Under the pieces are notes generated by a model, which saw only the letters and a program-made list of their open reading frames with translations, did not search any database and had not been told where the DNA came from. From Jannaschia formosa (lineage in GTDB: Bacteria > Pseudomonadota > Alphaproteobacteria > Rhodobacterales > Rhodobacteraceae), in contig NZ_QPLJ01000024.1 of NCBI RefSeq assembly GCF_003340555.1, positions 1 through 55,782 on the forward strand: a stretch of DNA of 55,782 nucleotides, in the 5' to 3' direction. Positions 27,519 through 36,098 of this stretch are shown one piece after another; position 1 is the stretch's first letter; the number at the start of each line of letters is the position of its first letter. The position numbers and the translations under genes are program-made.

Positions 27519-28540
27519 GCCTTGCCGCGCGGCTCGAGCAGGCCGCGCAGCACGTCGTCCCGCCGGATCGCGCCGACCGGCGCGCCGTCGCGGGTGACGG
27601 CGACCGGTCCGGGCGTGTCGATGAGGCGCCGCATCACGTCCTCCAGCGGTGCGTCATGGGGAAGGGCGGTCCCGGCCGGGACCGCCTCGCCCATCACGTC
27701 CTCGGCGCGCAGCACCGCGAGCGGGTTCATGTTCGACACGAAATCAGCGACATAGGCATTGGCCGGCACGGCGATGATCTGCTGCGGGGTCCCGCATTGC
27801 ACGATCCGGCCGCCCTCCATGATCGCGATGCGGTTGCCGATCTTGAAGGCCTCGTCGAGATCGTGGCTGACGAAGATGATGGTGCGCTTCAGCTGCCGCT
27901 GCAGATCCAGCAGCTCGTCCTGAAGGCGGCTTCGGATCAGGGGATCGAGCGCGCTGAACGGTTCGTCCATCAGCAGGATCGGCGCCTGCGTGACGAAGGC
28001 GCGGGCGAGGCCGACGCGCTGTTGCATCCCTCCGGAAAGCTCTCCGACCAGAGCATCGGCGCGGTCCGAAAGGCCAACGAGGTCGAGCTGCGCGTCGATC
28101 TGGCGCCGTGCCTCGTCGCCCTTGGCGCCGGCCAACTCCAGCGGCAGGCCGACATTGTCCCGCACGCTGCGCCAGGGCAGCAGGCCGAACTGCTGAAAGA
28201 CCATCGCGACACGGGTCTGGCGCAGCCGCCGCAGCTCCCGCGGAGAGGCATGGGTGACCGAGACCATGCGGTCGCCGTCGCTGATCAGCGCCTCGCCGCG
28301 CACGACGGGGTTCAAGCCGTTGACGGCGCGCAACAAGGTCGACTTTCCGGAACCTGACAGCCCCATCAGCACCAGGATCTCTCCCTCGTCCACCTCGAGG
28401 GAACAATCATGCACGCCGAGCACCTGCCCGGTCTCGCCCTGGATCTCCGCCCGGTCCATCCCGGCATCCATAAGCGGCAAGGCTCGCTCCGGCGCGTTGC
28501 CGAAGACGATCGAGACGGCGTCGAACCGAACGGCTGTCAT
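27515..28540 (-). CDS. choV: Choline ABC transporter ATP-binding protein
   Basis: ProV-type ATPase of 341 residues. Walker A GLSGSGKST, signature LSGGMQQRVGLARAF, Walker B ILLMDEPFSALDP and the H-loop FVSHDLDEA; a short CBS-like region ends the protein (about 275-335). It energises ChoXW uptake of choline and perhaps betaine for osmoprotection or as carbon and nitrogen source. The ATG overlaps the choW stop (ATGA). Membership of the choline rather than the betaine group is inferred from the full choXWV set. Confidence 0.9.
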   Translation of the reverse strand: MTAVRFDAVSIVFGNAPERALPLMDAGMDRAEIQGETGQVLGVHDCSLEVDEGEILVLMGLSGSGKSTLLRAVNGLNPVVRGEALISDGDRMVSVTHASPRELRRLRQTRVAMVFQQFGLLPWRSVRDNVGLPLELAGAKGDEARRQIDAQLDLVGLSDRADALVGELSGGMQQRVGLARAFVTQAPILLMDEPFSALDPLIRSRLQDELLDLQRQLKRTIIFVSHDLDEAFKIGNRIAIMEGGRIVQCGTPQQIIAVPANAYVADFVSNMNPLAVLRAEDVMGEAVPAGTALPHDAPLEDVMRRLIDTPGPVAVTRDGAPVGAIRRDDVLRGLLEPRGKA

Positions 28541-29376
28541 TTGCGATCCCCACGTCCGAGCATCCGGTCGAGCATGATCGCGAGTACGACGATGACGAAG
28601 CCGCTTTCGAAGCCCAACGCTGTGTTAACCTGATTGAGCGCCCGCACCACCGGCACGCCCAGCCCGTCCGCGCCGACCAGCGCGGCGATCACCACCATCG
28701 ACAGCGACAGCATGATCGTCTGCGTCAGCCCGACCATGATCTGCGGCAGCGCGTAGGGAAGCTCGACCTTCCACAGCACCTGGTTCGGGCGCGCCCCGAA
28801 GGCGCGCGCGGCCTCGAGCAGGGGCGTCGGCGTCGAGACCACGCCGATATAGGTCAGGCGGATCGGCGCGGGCAGCACGAAGATCACCGTCGCGATCAGG
28901 CCGGGCACCATGCCGATGCCGAAGAAGACGATGGCCGGGATCAGGTAGACGAAGGTGGGCAGGGTCTGCATCAGGTCCAGGATCGGCCGGATCGTCGCAT
29001 AGAGCCGCGGGCGATGCGCCGCCGCGATGCCGATCGGCACGCCGAGAGCCATGCAGACGACGCAGGCAGACAGGACCAATGTCAGACTCTCGGTCGTCTC
29101 CTCCCAATAGCCCTGGTTGAGGATGAACAGAAACCCGAGCGCGATGAAGAGGCAGGTCTTCCAGTCGCGCCGGAGCAGCCAGGTCAGCGCGACGAAGGCG
29201 GCGACGACGATCAGCGGGTGCGGCGACTGCAGGACCCAGAGGATCGCGTCGATCATCGTCTCCATCGCGATCGAGAGGCTGTCGAAGGCCCAGAAGAAGT
29301 TGTCCTGGAGCCAGTCGAACACGCTCGCGCTGACGCGGCCGACGGGAATCTTATGGTCGGTGAGCCATTCGAGCAT
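28537..29376 (-). CDS. choW: Choline ABC transporter permease
   Basis: ProW-type inner-membrane permease, 279 residues, with about six membrane helices. The cytoplasmic docking loop reads EAARAFGARPNQVLWKVELPYALPQ in two parts around residues 183-207. Hydrophobic helices near LIVVAAFVALTWLL and TCLFIALGFLFIL are clear. It follows choX after 33 bases that hold a strong hairpin, and no ribosome-binding site of good quality is visible outside that hairpin. Confidence 0.9.
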   Translation of the reverse strand: MLEWLTDHKIPVGRVSASVFDWLQDNFFWAFDSLSIAMETMIDAILWVLQSPHPLIVVAAFVALTWLLRRDWKTCLFIALGFLFILNQGYWEETTESLTLVLSACVVCMALGVPIGIAAAHRPRLYATIRPILDLMQTLPTFVYLIPAIVFFGIGMVPGLIATVIFVLPAPIRLTYIGVVSTPTPLLEAARAFGARPNQVLWKVELPYALPQIMVGLTQTIMLSLSMVVIAALVGADGLGVPVVRALNQVNTALGFESGFVIVVLAIMLDRMLGRGDRK

Positions 29377-29381
29377 GGGGC

Positions 29382-29401
29382 AGGGGGCGCGGACGCCCCC
29401 T
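29382..29401 (-). repeat. Hairpin in the choX-choW intergenic gap
   Basis: AGGGGGCG and CGCCCCCT form a perfect 8-base stem with a four-base loop between choX and choW, ending five bases from the choW ATG. No T-tract follows on the minus strand, so it is more likely an mRNA-stabilising or translation-limiting stem than a terminator, favouring binding protein over permease. Confidence 0.65.
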
Positions 29402-29409
29402 CCTCGTGG

Positions 29410-30330
29410 TTACTGGAGCGCTTCGGTAACGGCGGCCATGGCGTCGCCACCCTCCAGCGTCGTCACCCCGTCGAGCCAGCCTTCGAGAACTCCGGTATTG
29501 GCCTTGAGCCACTCGGTCGCGGCGGCCTCGGGATCGGCGCCGTCATCGAGGATGGCGCTCATGATCTCGTTCTCCATCGACAGCGAGAAGCTCATGTTCT
29601 GGAGCAATTGTCCGACATTCGGACATTCCTCGACATAGCCCGCCCGCGTGTTGGTGTAGACGGTCGCGCCTCCGAGATTCGGCCCGAAGAAGTCGTCGCC
29701 GCCCTGAAGATAGGTCAGGCTGAAATTCGCGTTCATCGGGTGCGGCTCCCATCCGAGGAAGACGATCGGTTCGTCCCGCCGGGTCAGACGATCCACCTGC
29801 GCGAGCATTCCTTGCTCGGAGCTCTCGACGATCTCGAAATCCGACAGGCCGAAGGCGCCCTGGTCGATCATCGACTGGATCAGGCGATTGCCGTCATTGC
29901 CCGGCTCAATCCCGTAGATCTTGCCGTCGAGCGCCTGGGCATGGGCCTGGATGTCCCCGAAGGATGCAATTCCAAGGGCTTTCGCGGCGTCGTTCACGGC
30001 AAGCGTATACTTCGCGCCTTCGAGGTTGGCGCGAACCGTGTCGACCGTCCCGGCCTCACGATACGGCGCGATATCCGCCTCCATCGTCGGCATCCAGTTG
30101 CCCAGGAACACGTCGATGTCTCCCTCGGCCATCGAGGTATAGGTCACCGGGACCGACAGGACCTTGACATCGGCCTCGTAGCCGAGCGCTTCCAGCACGA
30201 CGGAGGCCGCGGCGGTCGTCGCGGTGATGTCCGTCCAGCCGACATCAGCGAAGGTCACCGTCTCGCAGGCCGCCTGTGCGGACACGGCGGCGAGAGACAG
30301 AGCGGACGCGGACAAGGTCAATCTGAGCAT
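29410..30330 (-). CDS. choX: Choline-binding periplasmic protein
   Basis: Type II (OpuAC-like) substrate-binding protein of 306 residues. Signal peptide MLRLTLSASALSLAAVSAQA, probable cleavage before ACETV. Family stretches include VTFADVGWTDITATTA, VFLGNWMPTME (residues 74-84) and VFLGWEPHPMN (about 191-201), whose aromatic residues form the quaternary-ammonium cage in ChoX. GGAGACC lies just before the ATG. First gene of choXWV and divergent from the luxR-type gene. Confidence 0.9.
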   Translation of the reverse strand: MLRLTLSASALSLAAVSAQAACETVTFADVGWTDITATTAAASVVLEALGYEADVKVLSVPVTYTSMAEGDIDVFLGNWMPTMEADIAPYREAGTVDTVRANLEGAKYTLAVNDAAKALGIASFGDIQAHAQALDGKIYGIEPGNDGNRLIQSMIDQGAFGLSDFEIVESSEQGMLAQVDRLTRRDEPIVFLGWEPHPMNANFSLTYLQGGDDFFGPNLGGATVYTNTRAGYVEECPNVGQLLQNMSFSLSMENEIMSAILDDGADPEAAATEWLKANTGVLEGWLDGVTTLEGGDAMAAVTEALQ

Positions 30331-30410
30331 GCGGGTGGTCTCCGGTATGGTTTTCCCGATTTAGAAAGCATGCGGTCCTGCGGTGCAAGCTGAAGGAAGG
30401 CCGTCTTATT

Positions 30411-30448
30411 TACATAACTATGATTATAACGATCCGATAGAGGAGTGA
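30411..30448 (+). promoter_or_regulatory. AT-rich promoter-like region upstream of the luxR leader
   Basis: TTTACATAACTATGATTATAAC is much more AT-rich than its surroundings and holds two -10-like hexamers (TATGAT and TATAAC). It is followed by GAGGAG and a short reading frame. No well-spaced -35 can be picked with confidence. It probably contains the start region for luxR and perhaps the divergent choX promoter. Confidence 0.4.
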
Positions 30449-30526
30449 ATGGCTGACCCTATCCGTCCGTCTTGTAGAGCCTGTCTCAGAGCTGTCATCA
30501 TGGACAGAGGTTTTTCCGTGCCCTAG
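30449..30526 (+). CDS. Possible 25-codon leader reading frame upstream of luxR
   Basis: ATG with AGGAG just upstream opens a 25-residue frame beginning MADPIRPSCRACLRAV and ending GFSVP, with two cysteines and four arginines. Near its end a small stem (CTGTC/GACAG with a six-base loop) is followed by AGGTTTTT, resembling a weak attenuator. The ribosome-binding site is only three bases from the ATG, which is tight. It may be a leader peptide, a small protein, or chance. Confidence 0.25.
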   Translation: MADPIRPSCRACLRAVIMDRGFSVP

Positions 30527-30555
30527 CGTTGCCTCGACGGCCCGGAAGGACGGCG

Positions 30556-31341
30556 ATGAACGGAACACTCGATGATCTGGAGGGCTACCTCCTCTCGGTG
30601 ACGAGGACCACGGATCTGGAGACGCTCTGGGCGCGGCATGTCCAGGTCATGAACGGCTGGGGCTTCGATCTTCTGCTCTATGCCGCGACCGAATTCGGGA
30701 CGACCTGCGGGCCCGGCGACGTGAGAGACGCCCTGATACTCACGACTTACCCCCAGTCCTTCATCCGGCCGTACCTCGACGACGGGCTCTGCCAGAACGC
30801 GCCGCTGATCCGCTGGGCCATGCAGAATGTCGGGGTCAGATCCTTCCGCGAGATCGAGGAGGATTATCGCGCGGGTCGGCTGAGCCCCGAGGAGATGCGG
30901 GTCTGGGAGTTCACGGGCCGGCATGGCGTCTCGGCCGGCTACGGGCTGAGCTTTCCGCGGACCATGACGCGCTCGGGTCACGGGATCGGTCTGGCCTCTT
31001 CGACGATGACGCAGGACGAGGTCGACGCGCTCTGGGAGCGGGAGGGGCAAAGGATCGAGCTGATCAACCAGGTGACCCATTTCGTGATCCGCACCCTGCC
31101 CTACGACGCGCATGGCCGGAAGCTGACGGGTCGCCAGCGCGAGGTCCTTGCCCTGATCGCGGACGGGAAAAGCGTTCAGGATGTGGCACTTATGCTCGGG
31201 CGAAACGTCGCGACGATCGAGAAGCACCTGCGGCTCGCGCGCGAGGCGCTGGACGTGGACACGACGGCGCAGGCGGTTTTGAAAGCGTCGGTGCTCAACC
31301 AGTTCCACTCGACGCGGATGGCGTTTCCGGTCCAAACCTGA
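30556..31341 (+). CDS. LuxR-family regulator with autoinducer-binding-like domain (solo)
   Basis: A 261-residue protein: N-terminal autoinducer-binding-like domain (about 20-170) and C-terminal LuxR HTH (KLTGRQREVLALIADGKS, then TIEKHLRLAREAL). GGAAGGA precedes the ATG. No luxI-type synthase lies in the window. By ungapped alignment to TraR, three of the six pocket positions are changed: F69 for W57, A82 for D70 and F97 for W85; Y73 and P83 are kept. The aspartate normally holds the lactone amide, so the ligand is probably not a standard acyl-homoserine lactone. Next to choX it might regulate choline uptake, but that is a guess. Confidence 0.85.
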   Translation: MNGTLDDLEGYLLSVTRTTDLETLWARHVQVMNGWGFDLLLYAATEFGTTCGPGDVRDALILTTYPQSFIRPYLDDGLCQNAPLIRWAMQNVGVRSFREIEEDYRAGRLSPEEMRVWEFTGRHGVSAGYGLSFPRTMTRSGHGIGLASSTMTQDEVDALWEREGQRIELINQVTHFVIRTLPYDAHGRKLTGRQREVLALIADGKSVQDVALMLGRNVATIEKHLRLAREALDVDTTAQAVLKASVLNQFHSTRMAFPVQT

Positions 31342-31423
31342 CCGGATGGGCAAAGTTTTACTGACAGGTAAGGAAAACCGGACTTACTGCCCCGGCGTCA
31401 GCTTGCGATAACGGAGGCGTCTT

Positions 31424-31643
31424 GTGAGTGATGGCAATTCCGCCATGGACTAGATGGCAGGTCGTCAAGTCGGGGGCGTTTCCCCGGGGTCGATCTGCAC
31501 GGTCGATGAGGTTCGACAGTGCGAGGTCTCTGGGGAATTAGCCCGAGAGACCGAGCGAATTATCGAGGGTCGGGTCTCATCCCCGAAGCCCCATCCTCGA
31601 GACAACCGGGCGGCGTCGAGTGTTCCCCTCGACGCCGCCTTTT
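31424..31643 (+). ncRNA. Candidate structured RNA or untranslated leader with intrinsic terminator
   Basis: The 323-base gap between luxR and tsf contains a series of stem-loops on the plus strand: ATGGC/GCCAT (31431-31446), CGGGG/CCCCG (31471-31486), GGTCTCT/AGAGACC (31525-31552) and TCGAGG/CCTCGA with an inner TCGGG/CCCGA (31563-31600). They end in a 12-base terminator stem plus TTTT. A nine-codon frame (GTG at 31424, ending TAG at 31453) has GGAGG six bases upstream. No match to tRNA, tmRNA, 4.5S or RNase P RNA hallmarks is seen. It could be an sRNA, or the 3' UTR of luxR. The 5' end is uncertain. Confidence 0.45.
31609..31643 (+). terminator. Strong intrinsic terminator, plus-strand orientation
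   Basis: GGCGGCGTCGAG and CTCGACGCCGCC form a perfect 12-base stem with a seven-base loop, followed by TTTT on the plus strand. On the minus strand it lies just after the tsf stop but has no T-tract on its far side, so it suits a plus-strand transcript best; it may still serve as a 3' stabilising stem for tsf mRNA. Confidence 0.8.
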
Positions 31644-31664
31644 CAGTTGGTTGGAAGGCGTTCT

Positions 31665-32540
31665 TCAGCCTTGGGCGGCCTTGGCGACCTCGGCGGCGAA
31701 GTCTTCCTTCACGACCTCGATGCCCTCGCCCACCTCGAGCCGGACGAAGCCGGTGATCTCGACGCCGGCTTCCTCGGCGGCCTTGCCGACGCTCAGGTCG
31801 GGGTTCACGACGAAGGCCTGGTTCAGAAGCGTGACCTCGGACATGTACTTCTTCATCCGGCCCTCGATCATCTTCTCGATCACGGCCTCGGGCTTGCCCG
31901 ATTCCCGCGCGATCTCGATCTGGACCTGACGCTCCTTCTCGACGACGGCGGGGTCGAGATCGGCTTCGCTGAGCGAGGCGGGATTGACCGCGGCGATGTG
32001 CATCGCGACCTGCTTGCCGAAGTCGTCGTTGGAGCCCGAGAGGCCGACCAGCACGCCGATCTTGCCCATGCCGGGGGCCGCGGCGTTGTGGACGTAGGTC
32101 ACGACGGATTCGGCCGAAAGCTTCGCCATCCGGCGGACCGACATGTTCTCGCCGATCTTCGCGATCTTGTCGGTGATGATCGTCGCGACCGTCTTGCCGC
32201 CGATCTCGGCCTCGGTCAGCGCGGCGAGGTCGGGGACGTTCAGCGCGGCCTGCGCGATGTCGCCGACCATGGCCTGGAATTCGGCGTTCTTGCCGACGAA
32301 GTCCGTCTCGGAGTTCACCTCGACCGCGACGCCGGTCCCGCCGTCGACGGCGACCGCGACGAGACCCTCGGCGGCGGTGCGACCCGACTTCTTGGCAGCC
32401 TTGGCCAGACCCTTGGTCCGCAGCCAGTCGACGGCCGCCTCCATGTCGCCATCGGTCTCGGTCAGGGCCTTCTTCGCGTCCATCATGCCTGCGCCGGTCG
32501 ACTCGCGCAGCTGCTTCACCTGTGCGGCAGTGATCGCCAT
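31665..32540 (-). CDS. tsf: Elongation factor Ts
   Basis: Guanine-nucleotide exchange factor for EF-Tu, 291 residues. The N-terminal UBA-like domain reads [24 protein letters not shown], the core has [13 protein letters not shown] (residues 74-86), and the rest forms the two-lobed dimerisation core. It follows rpsB after 72 bases, the standard rpsB-tsf pair. Confidence 0.97.
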   Translation of the reverse strand: MAITAAQVKQLRESTGAGMMDAKKALTETDGDMEAAVDWLRTKGLAKAAKKSGRTAAEGLVAVAVDGGTGVAVEVNSETDFVGKNAEFQAMVGDIAQAALNVPDLAALTEAEIGGKTVATIITDKIAKIGENMSVRRMAKLSAESVVTYVHNAAAPGMGKIGVLVGLSGSNDDFGKQVAMHIAAVNPASLSEADLDPAVVEKERQVQIEIARESGKPEAVIEKMIEGRMKKYMSEVTLLNQAFVVNPDLSVGKAAEEAGVEITGFVRLEVGEGIEVVKEDFAAEVAKAAQG

Positions 32541-32612
32541 GTCTCTACTCCTTGAATGGGGGAGGCGCGGTCACATGAACCGCGCCTCGTAACCGTTTGA
32601 TGACGCTAGGCG

Positions 32613-33416
32613 TCAGGCGTCGGCGGGCGCTTCGGTCTCGGAGGCGGGGACCTCTTCCGCCTCGCCGGGATCGATGTCCTCGACCGGCGTCTCTTCCATC
32701 TCGCCGATATCCATGCCGGCGGCGCCGAGCTGCGCGCTCATGCCTTCCAGCGCGGCGCGCGAGATCAGGTCGCAGTAGAGAGCGATGGCGCGCGCGGCGT
32801 CATCGTTGCCGGGGATGACGTAGTCGACGCCCTCGGGCGAGCAGTTGGTGTCGACGACCGCGACGACCGGGATGCCCAGCTTCTTCGCCTCGGCGATGGC
32901 GAGGTCTTCCTTGTTGACGTCGATAATGAAGAGCAGATCCGGCAGTCCACCCATTTCGCGGATGCCGCCGAGCGAGGCCTGGAGCTTGGCCTGATCCCGC
33001 TCCATCCCGAGGCGCTCCTTCTTGGTGAGCCCCTCGAAGCCGCCTTCCATCGCTTCGTCGATGGCCTTCAAGCGGTTGATCGAATTGGAAACCGTCTTCC
33101 AGTTCGTCAGCGTGCCGCCCAGCCAGCGGTGGTTCATGTAATACTGCGCGCAGCGCTCGGCAGCCTCGGCGATGGGCTTCTGGGCCTGGCGCTTGGTGCC
33201 GACGAAGAGGACGCGGCCGCCGCGGGCGACGACGTCGTTGACGGCCTTCAGGGCCTGGTCGAGCAGCGGGACCGTCTGCGTCAGGTCCATGATGTGGATG
33301 CCGTTCTTGGCACCGTAGATATACGGCGCCATGCGCGGGTTCCAGCGCTGCGTCTGGTGGCCGAAGTGAACGCCAGCTTCCAGGAGCTGACGGAGGGAAA
33401 AGTCAGGCAGAGCCAT
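32613..33416 (-). CDS. rpsB: 30S ribosomal protein S2
   Basis: Ribosomal protein S2, 267 residues. It begins [27 protein letters not shown], the family hallmark, and has FVGTKRQA and the [12 protein letters not shown] stretch. The acidic C-terminal tail (last 35 residues, Glu/Ala/Asp-rich) is longer than in E. coli (241 residues) and is common in this clade. The start is the ATG before ALPDF; the longer open frame upstream has no similarity. Confidence 0.97.
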   Translation of the reverse strand: MALPDFSLRQLLEAGVHFGHQTQRWNPRMAPYIYGAKNGIHIMDLTQTVPLLDQALKAVNDVVARGGRVLFVGTKRQAQKPIAEAAERCAQYYMNHRWLGGTLTNWKTVSNSINRLKAIDEAMEGGFEGLTKKERLGMERDQAKLQASLGGIREMGGLPDLLFIIDVNKEDLAIAEAKKLGIPVVAVVDTNCSPEGVDYVIPGNDDAARAIALYCDLISRAALEGMSAQLGAAGMDIGEMEETPVEDIDPGEAEEVPASETEAPADA

Positions 33417-33572
33417 GCTTTGGATCCTTTCCGGTTTCATGCCTCGGCAGGGGTCTCGACGCGGATGCGCCAACCGGTGGACCGTCCGGGGATGTCTCCC
33501 CCGGGGGCCCGCCCCCGCCTGTGAAGTGCGCGTGCGTTACGGCATGCGGCGTGCCGGCGCAAGGGGATGCGA

Positions 33573-33605
33573 CGGGTGATCCACGGGCGATCCGCGGGTG
33601 ATCCT
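33573..33605. repeat. Three tandem 11-base repeats upstream of rpsB
   Basis: CGGGTGATCCA, CGGGCGATCCG and CGGGTGATCCT follow each other without a gap. Eleven bases is about one helical turn, so a protein binding each unit would sit on one face of DNA. The array lies about 157 bases before the rpsB ATG and about 54 bases after the SYLF gene stop. Confidence 0.6.
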
Positions 33606-33658
33606 GGTCATACCTCGTTTTCGCACCTTGCCACCCGCGAGGCGCGGGATCGGTGCGG

Positions 33659-34216
33659 TCACGGGATGATGCGGTTGTACTTCTGTCCCTCGATGGATGC
33701 ACCGGCGAGAAGCCCCGCCTGGCCGAAGACGACGGCGACGACCGGGGTCAGCAGCGAGGTCGTGTCGGTCGTCACCGCGCCGGCATTCGCCGAGGCCACG
33801 TACTCGAGATCCGCGCCGGCGACCCAGCCCTGGCTCGCCCGGAAGCTGGCGAGAGCGGCGGGCGTCATGAAGAACAGCGCGTGGGCGTATTGCTGGGCGC
33901 CAATCTGGAGGCCGACGGAGGCGCTGGTCGTCGAGTAGTAGTCGACCGTCGAGTCGGCCACGCGTAGCGCGCCGCGCCCGTAGGACCCGCCGAGACCGAG
34001 GCCGGCCTTGGTCATCAGGGGCATCATCAGCATGCCCGAGGCCCGATCGCGCAGTCTGCGCGTCTCGGGCAGGGTCTGGTCCATGAAGGAGATGGCGGCG
34101 TCGACGCGGGCGTCGATCCGCTCTCCGCCGTCGGAGCCGACCCCGTTGCCGCAGGCCGCAAGGGCCAGGGGCGCGGAGACGGCCGCGAGGAAGCGGCGGC
34201 GCGATAATGCGGTCAT
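33659..34216 (-). CDS. SYLF/YSC84-domain lipoprotein
   Basis: A 185-residue secreted protein. The N-terminus has RRRF followed by a hydrophobic stretch and a lipobox ending LAAC (cysteine 22), so it is probably a lipid-anchored envelope protein and may use the Tat pathway. The rest is a SYLF (YSC84-like) domain with the family glycine-rich block GLGLGGSYGRGAL, the YYSTTSASVGLQIGAQ segment and the C-terminal GASIEGQKYN. SYLF domains bind phosphoinositides in eukaryotes; the bacterial role is not settled. It stands alone between rpsB and hflX. Confidence 0.85.
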   Translation of the reverse strand: MTALSRRRFLAAVSAPLALAACGNGVGSDGGERIDARVDAAISFMDQTLPETRRLRDRASGMLMMPLMTKAGLGLGGSYGRGALRVADSTVDYYSTTSASVGLQIGAQQYAHALFFMTPAALASFRASQGWVAGADLEYVASANAGAVTTDTTSLLTPVVAVVFGQAGLLAGASIEGQKYNRIIP

Positions 34217-34352
34217 GTCTGTTGTCCTGTCCGTTTCTGCTCTGCCGGGGTCTTGCGCCCCGGTCGGGCGGAAGCCTAGCAGGCCCGGCGAATCCTGTCA
34301 TGACTCCCGGGCGACGCGGACGGCGACTGTGCAGCCTGGGCCACAGCGGGCC

Positions 34353-35654
34353 TCAGGGCTCCCAGGGGGTGCTCGGCGGCGGGTCCTGCGGCGCGGGGCG
34401 CTTGGCGAGGAGGTCGGGGAAGGACGCGGCGAACCGGTCGGCCTGGCGGCGGGTCCAGCGCAGCGCGAGGCGGGTGCCCGCCTCGACCGATTCCTCGGAG
34501 AGGACGACGCCTTCCTCGTGGAGCCAGGCGCGGGCCCGGCCTTCGGCGAAGGGGAGCGTCAGCACGGTCTCTTCGGTCGTGTCCGCAAGCGCGACGGCGA
34601 TCCGGTCGAGCAGCGCATCGAGCCCCTGCCCCGTCACGGCAGATCCCAGATAGACGTCGTCGCGGCGCGCGGCGCGGTTGGCGGCGGCCTCGGCGGCCTG
34701 GGAGTCCAGCTGGTCGGCCTTGTTCCAGAGCTCGATCCGCGGGATCTTCTCGTCGGTGCCGAGCGCCTCGAGGATCGTCTCGACGTCCTGGGCCTGCGCC
34801 TCGCTTTCGGGGTGGGAGATGTCGCGGACATGGACGATGAGGTCGGCGTCCAGGACCTCTTCCAGGGTCGCGCGGAAGGCGGCGACGAGCTGGGTCGGCA
34901 GGTCCGAGATGAAGCCCACCGTGTCCGACAGGATCACGTCGAGCGTCCCTGCCCCGGTCCTAAGCTCCACCGCGCGCATCGTCGGGTCGAGCGTCGCGAA
35001 GAGCATGTCCTTCGCCAGCACCTCGGCCCCGGTCAGGCGGTTGAAGAGCGTGGACTTTCCGGCGTTGGTATAGCCCACTAGCGCGACCACCGGATAGGGC
35101 ACCTTGGCGCGGGCGGCGCGGTGCAGTTCCCGCGTCTTGGCGACCTTCTCCAGCTGGCGGCGCAGTTGCACCATCTGCTCGTCGATGGCGCGGCGGTCCG
35201 CCTCGATCTGGGTCTCGCCGGGACCGCCGACGAAGCCGAGGCCGCCGCGCTGGCGTTCAAGGTGGGTCCAGGCGCGCACGAGGCGGGTGCGCTGGTAGCT
35301 GAGCGCGGCGAGGTCGACCTGAAGCACGCCTTCGCGGGTGGCGGCGCGGTCGGCGAAGATCTCGAGGATCAGGGAGGTCCGGTCGAGCAGCTTGACCTTC
35401 CACTCCTTCTCGAGATTGCGCTGCTGCACCGGAGAGACGTTGCCGTCGATGAGGATCAGCTCGATCTCTTCGGCCTCGATCAGCTGCTTGAGCTCCTCGA
35501 CCTTGCCGGAGCCGAACAGCATGCCCGGATGGGGCTTCGGCAGGCGCACGACGGCGGAGCCCACGACCTCAAGCCCCGGCAGCGCATGGGCGAGCGAGAC
35601 GGCCTCTTCGAGGGCAAGGCGCGGATCGCGGCCGGAGCGGTCGCCGCCACGCAT
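34353..35654 (-). CDS. hflX: Ribosome-associated GTPase HflX
   Basis: GTPase that binds the 50S subunit and rescues or splits stalled and hibernating ribosomes; 433 residues from the first ATG. The N-terminal HflX domain contains GSGKVEELK, the coiled-coil part has GPGETQIEADRR, and the G domain has GYTNAGKST, SDTVGFISDLP and NKAD. The given start is conservative. The same frame continues upstream through TRAYVLHPD, which is conserved in HflX, so the true start is probably a CTG near 35723 inside the end of hfq. No ATG, GTG or TTG is available there. Confidence 0.92.
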   Translation of the reverse strand: MRGGDRSGRDPRLALEEAVSLAHALPGLEVVGSAVVRLPKPHPGMLFGSGKVEELKQLIEAEEIELILIDGNVSPVQQRNLEKEWKVKLLDRTSLILEIFADRAATREGVLQVDLAALSYQRTRLVRAWTHLERQRGGLGFVGGPGETQIEADRRAIDEQMVQLRRQLEKVAKTRELHRAARAKVPYPVVALVGYTNAGKSTLFNRLTGAEVLAKDMLFATLDPTMRAVELRTGAGTLDVILSDTVGFISDLPTQLVAAFRATLEEVLDADLIVHVRDISHPESEAQAQDVETILEALGTDEKIPRIELWNKADQLDSQAAEAAANRAARRDDVYLGSAVTGQGLDALLDRIAVALADTTEETVLTLPFAEGRARAWLHEEGVVLSEESVEAGTRLALRWTRRQADRFAASFPDLLAKRPAPQDPPPSTPWEP

Positions 35655-35709
35655 GTCGGGATGCAGGACGTAGGCGCGCGTCGGGCGCGCCTCGGTCGAA
35701 TGTCCGGTC

Positions 35710-35958
35710 TCAGGAGCCGTCAGAGTCGTTCTCGCCAGAATAGAGCTGGATCGGCTGCGCGGGCATCACGGTGGAGATCGCGTGCTTGTAGACGAGCTGG
35801 GATTGCCCGTCGCGGCGCAGCAGGACGCAGAAATTGTCGAACCAGGTGATAACACCCTGAAGCTTCACGCCGTTGATCAGGAAGATCGTCACCGGCACCT
35901 TGGTCTTGCGGACGTGGTTGAGGAACGCGTCCTGAAGGTTCTGTTTGTCCGAGGCCAT
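35710..35958 (-). CDS. hfq: RNA chaperone Hfq
   Basis: Sm-like hexameric chaperone of small RNAs, 82 residues. Sm1 contains [19 protein letters not shown] and [15 protein letters not shown], Sm2 has [12 protein letters not shown] with the KH pair that binds uridines. The short C-terminal tail (GENDSDGS) is typical of alphaproteobacteria. The ATG giving MASDKQ is chosen; the open frame upstream is not conserved. It is followed by hflX, which overlaps its end if the CTG start is used. Confidence 0.96.
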   Translation of the reverse strand: MASDKQNLQDAFLNHVRKTKVPVTIFLINGVKLQGVITWFDNFCVLLRRDGQSQLVYKHAISTVMPAQPIQLYSGENDSDGS

Positions 35959-36098
35959 GTGCCGTCCCGTCGTGTCCGCAGCCCTTGTCCGGGCCGTCCT
36001 GGTTGCGTTACCGATGTTTATGGGCACGCAATCGCGAAACATCCAGTCCCGACAAGACCGGATTGTGCCAGGCGCGGCGCTTTCGCCTCAGCCGACCC

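Noticed and set aside
31609-31643. This hairpin as the tsf terminator
   Set aside because: On the minus strand no T-tract follows the stem; the T-tract is on the plus strand, so it was assigned to a plus-strand transcript instead.
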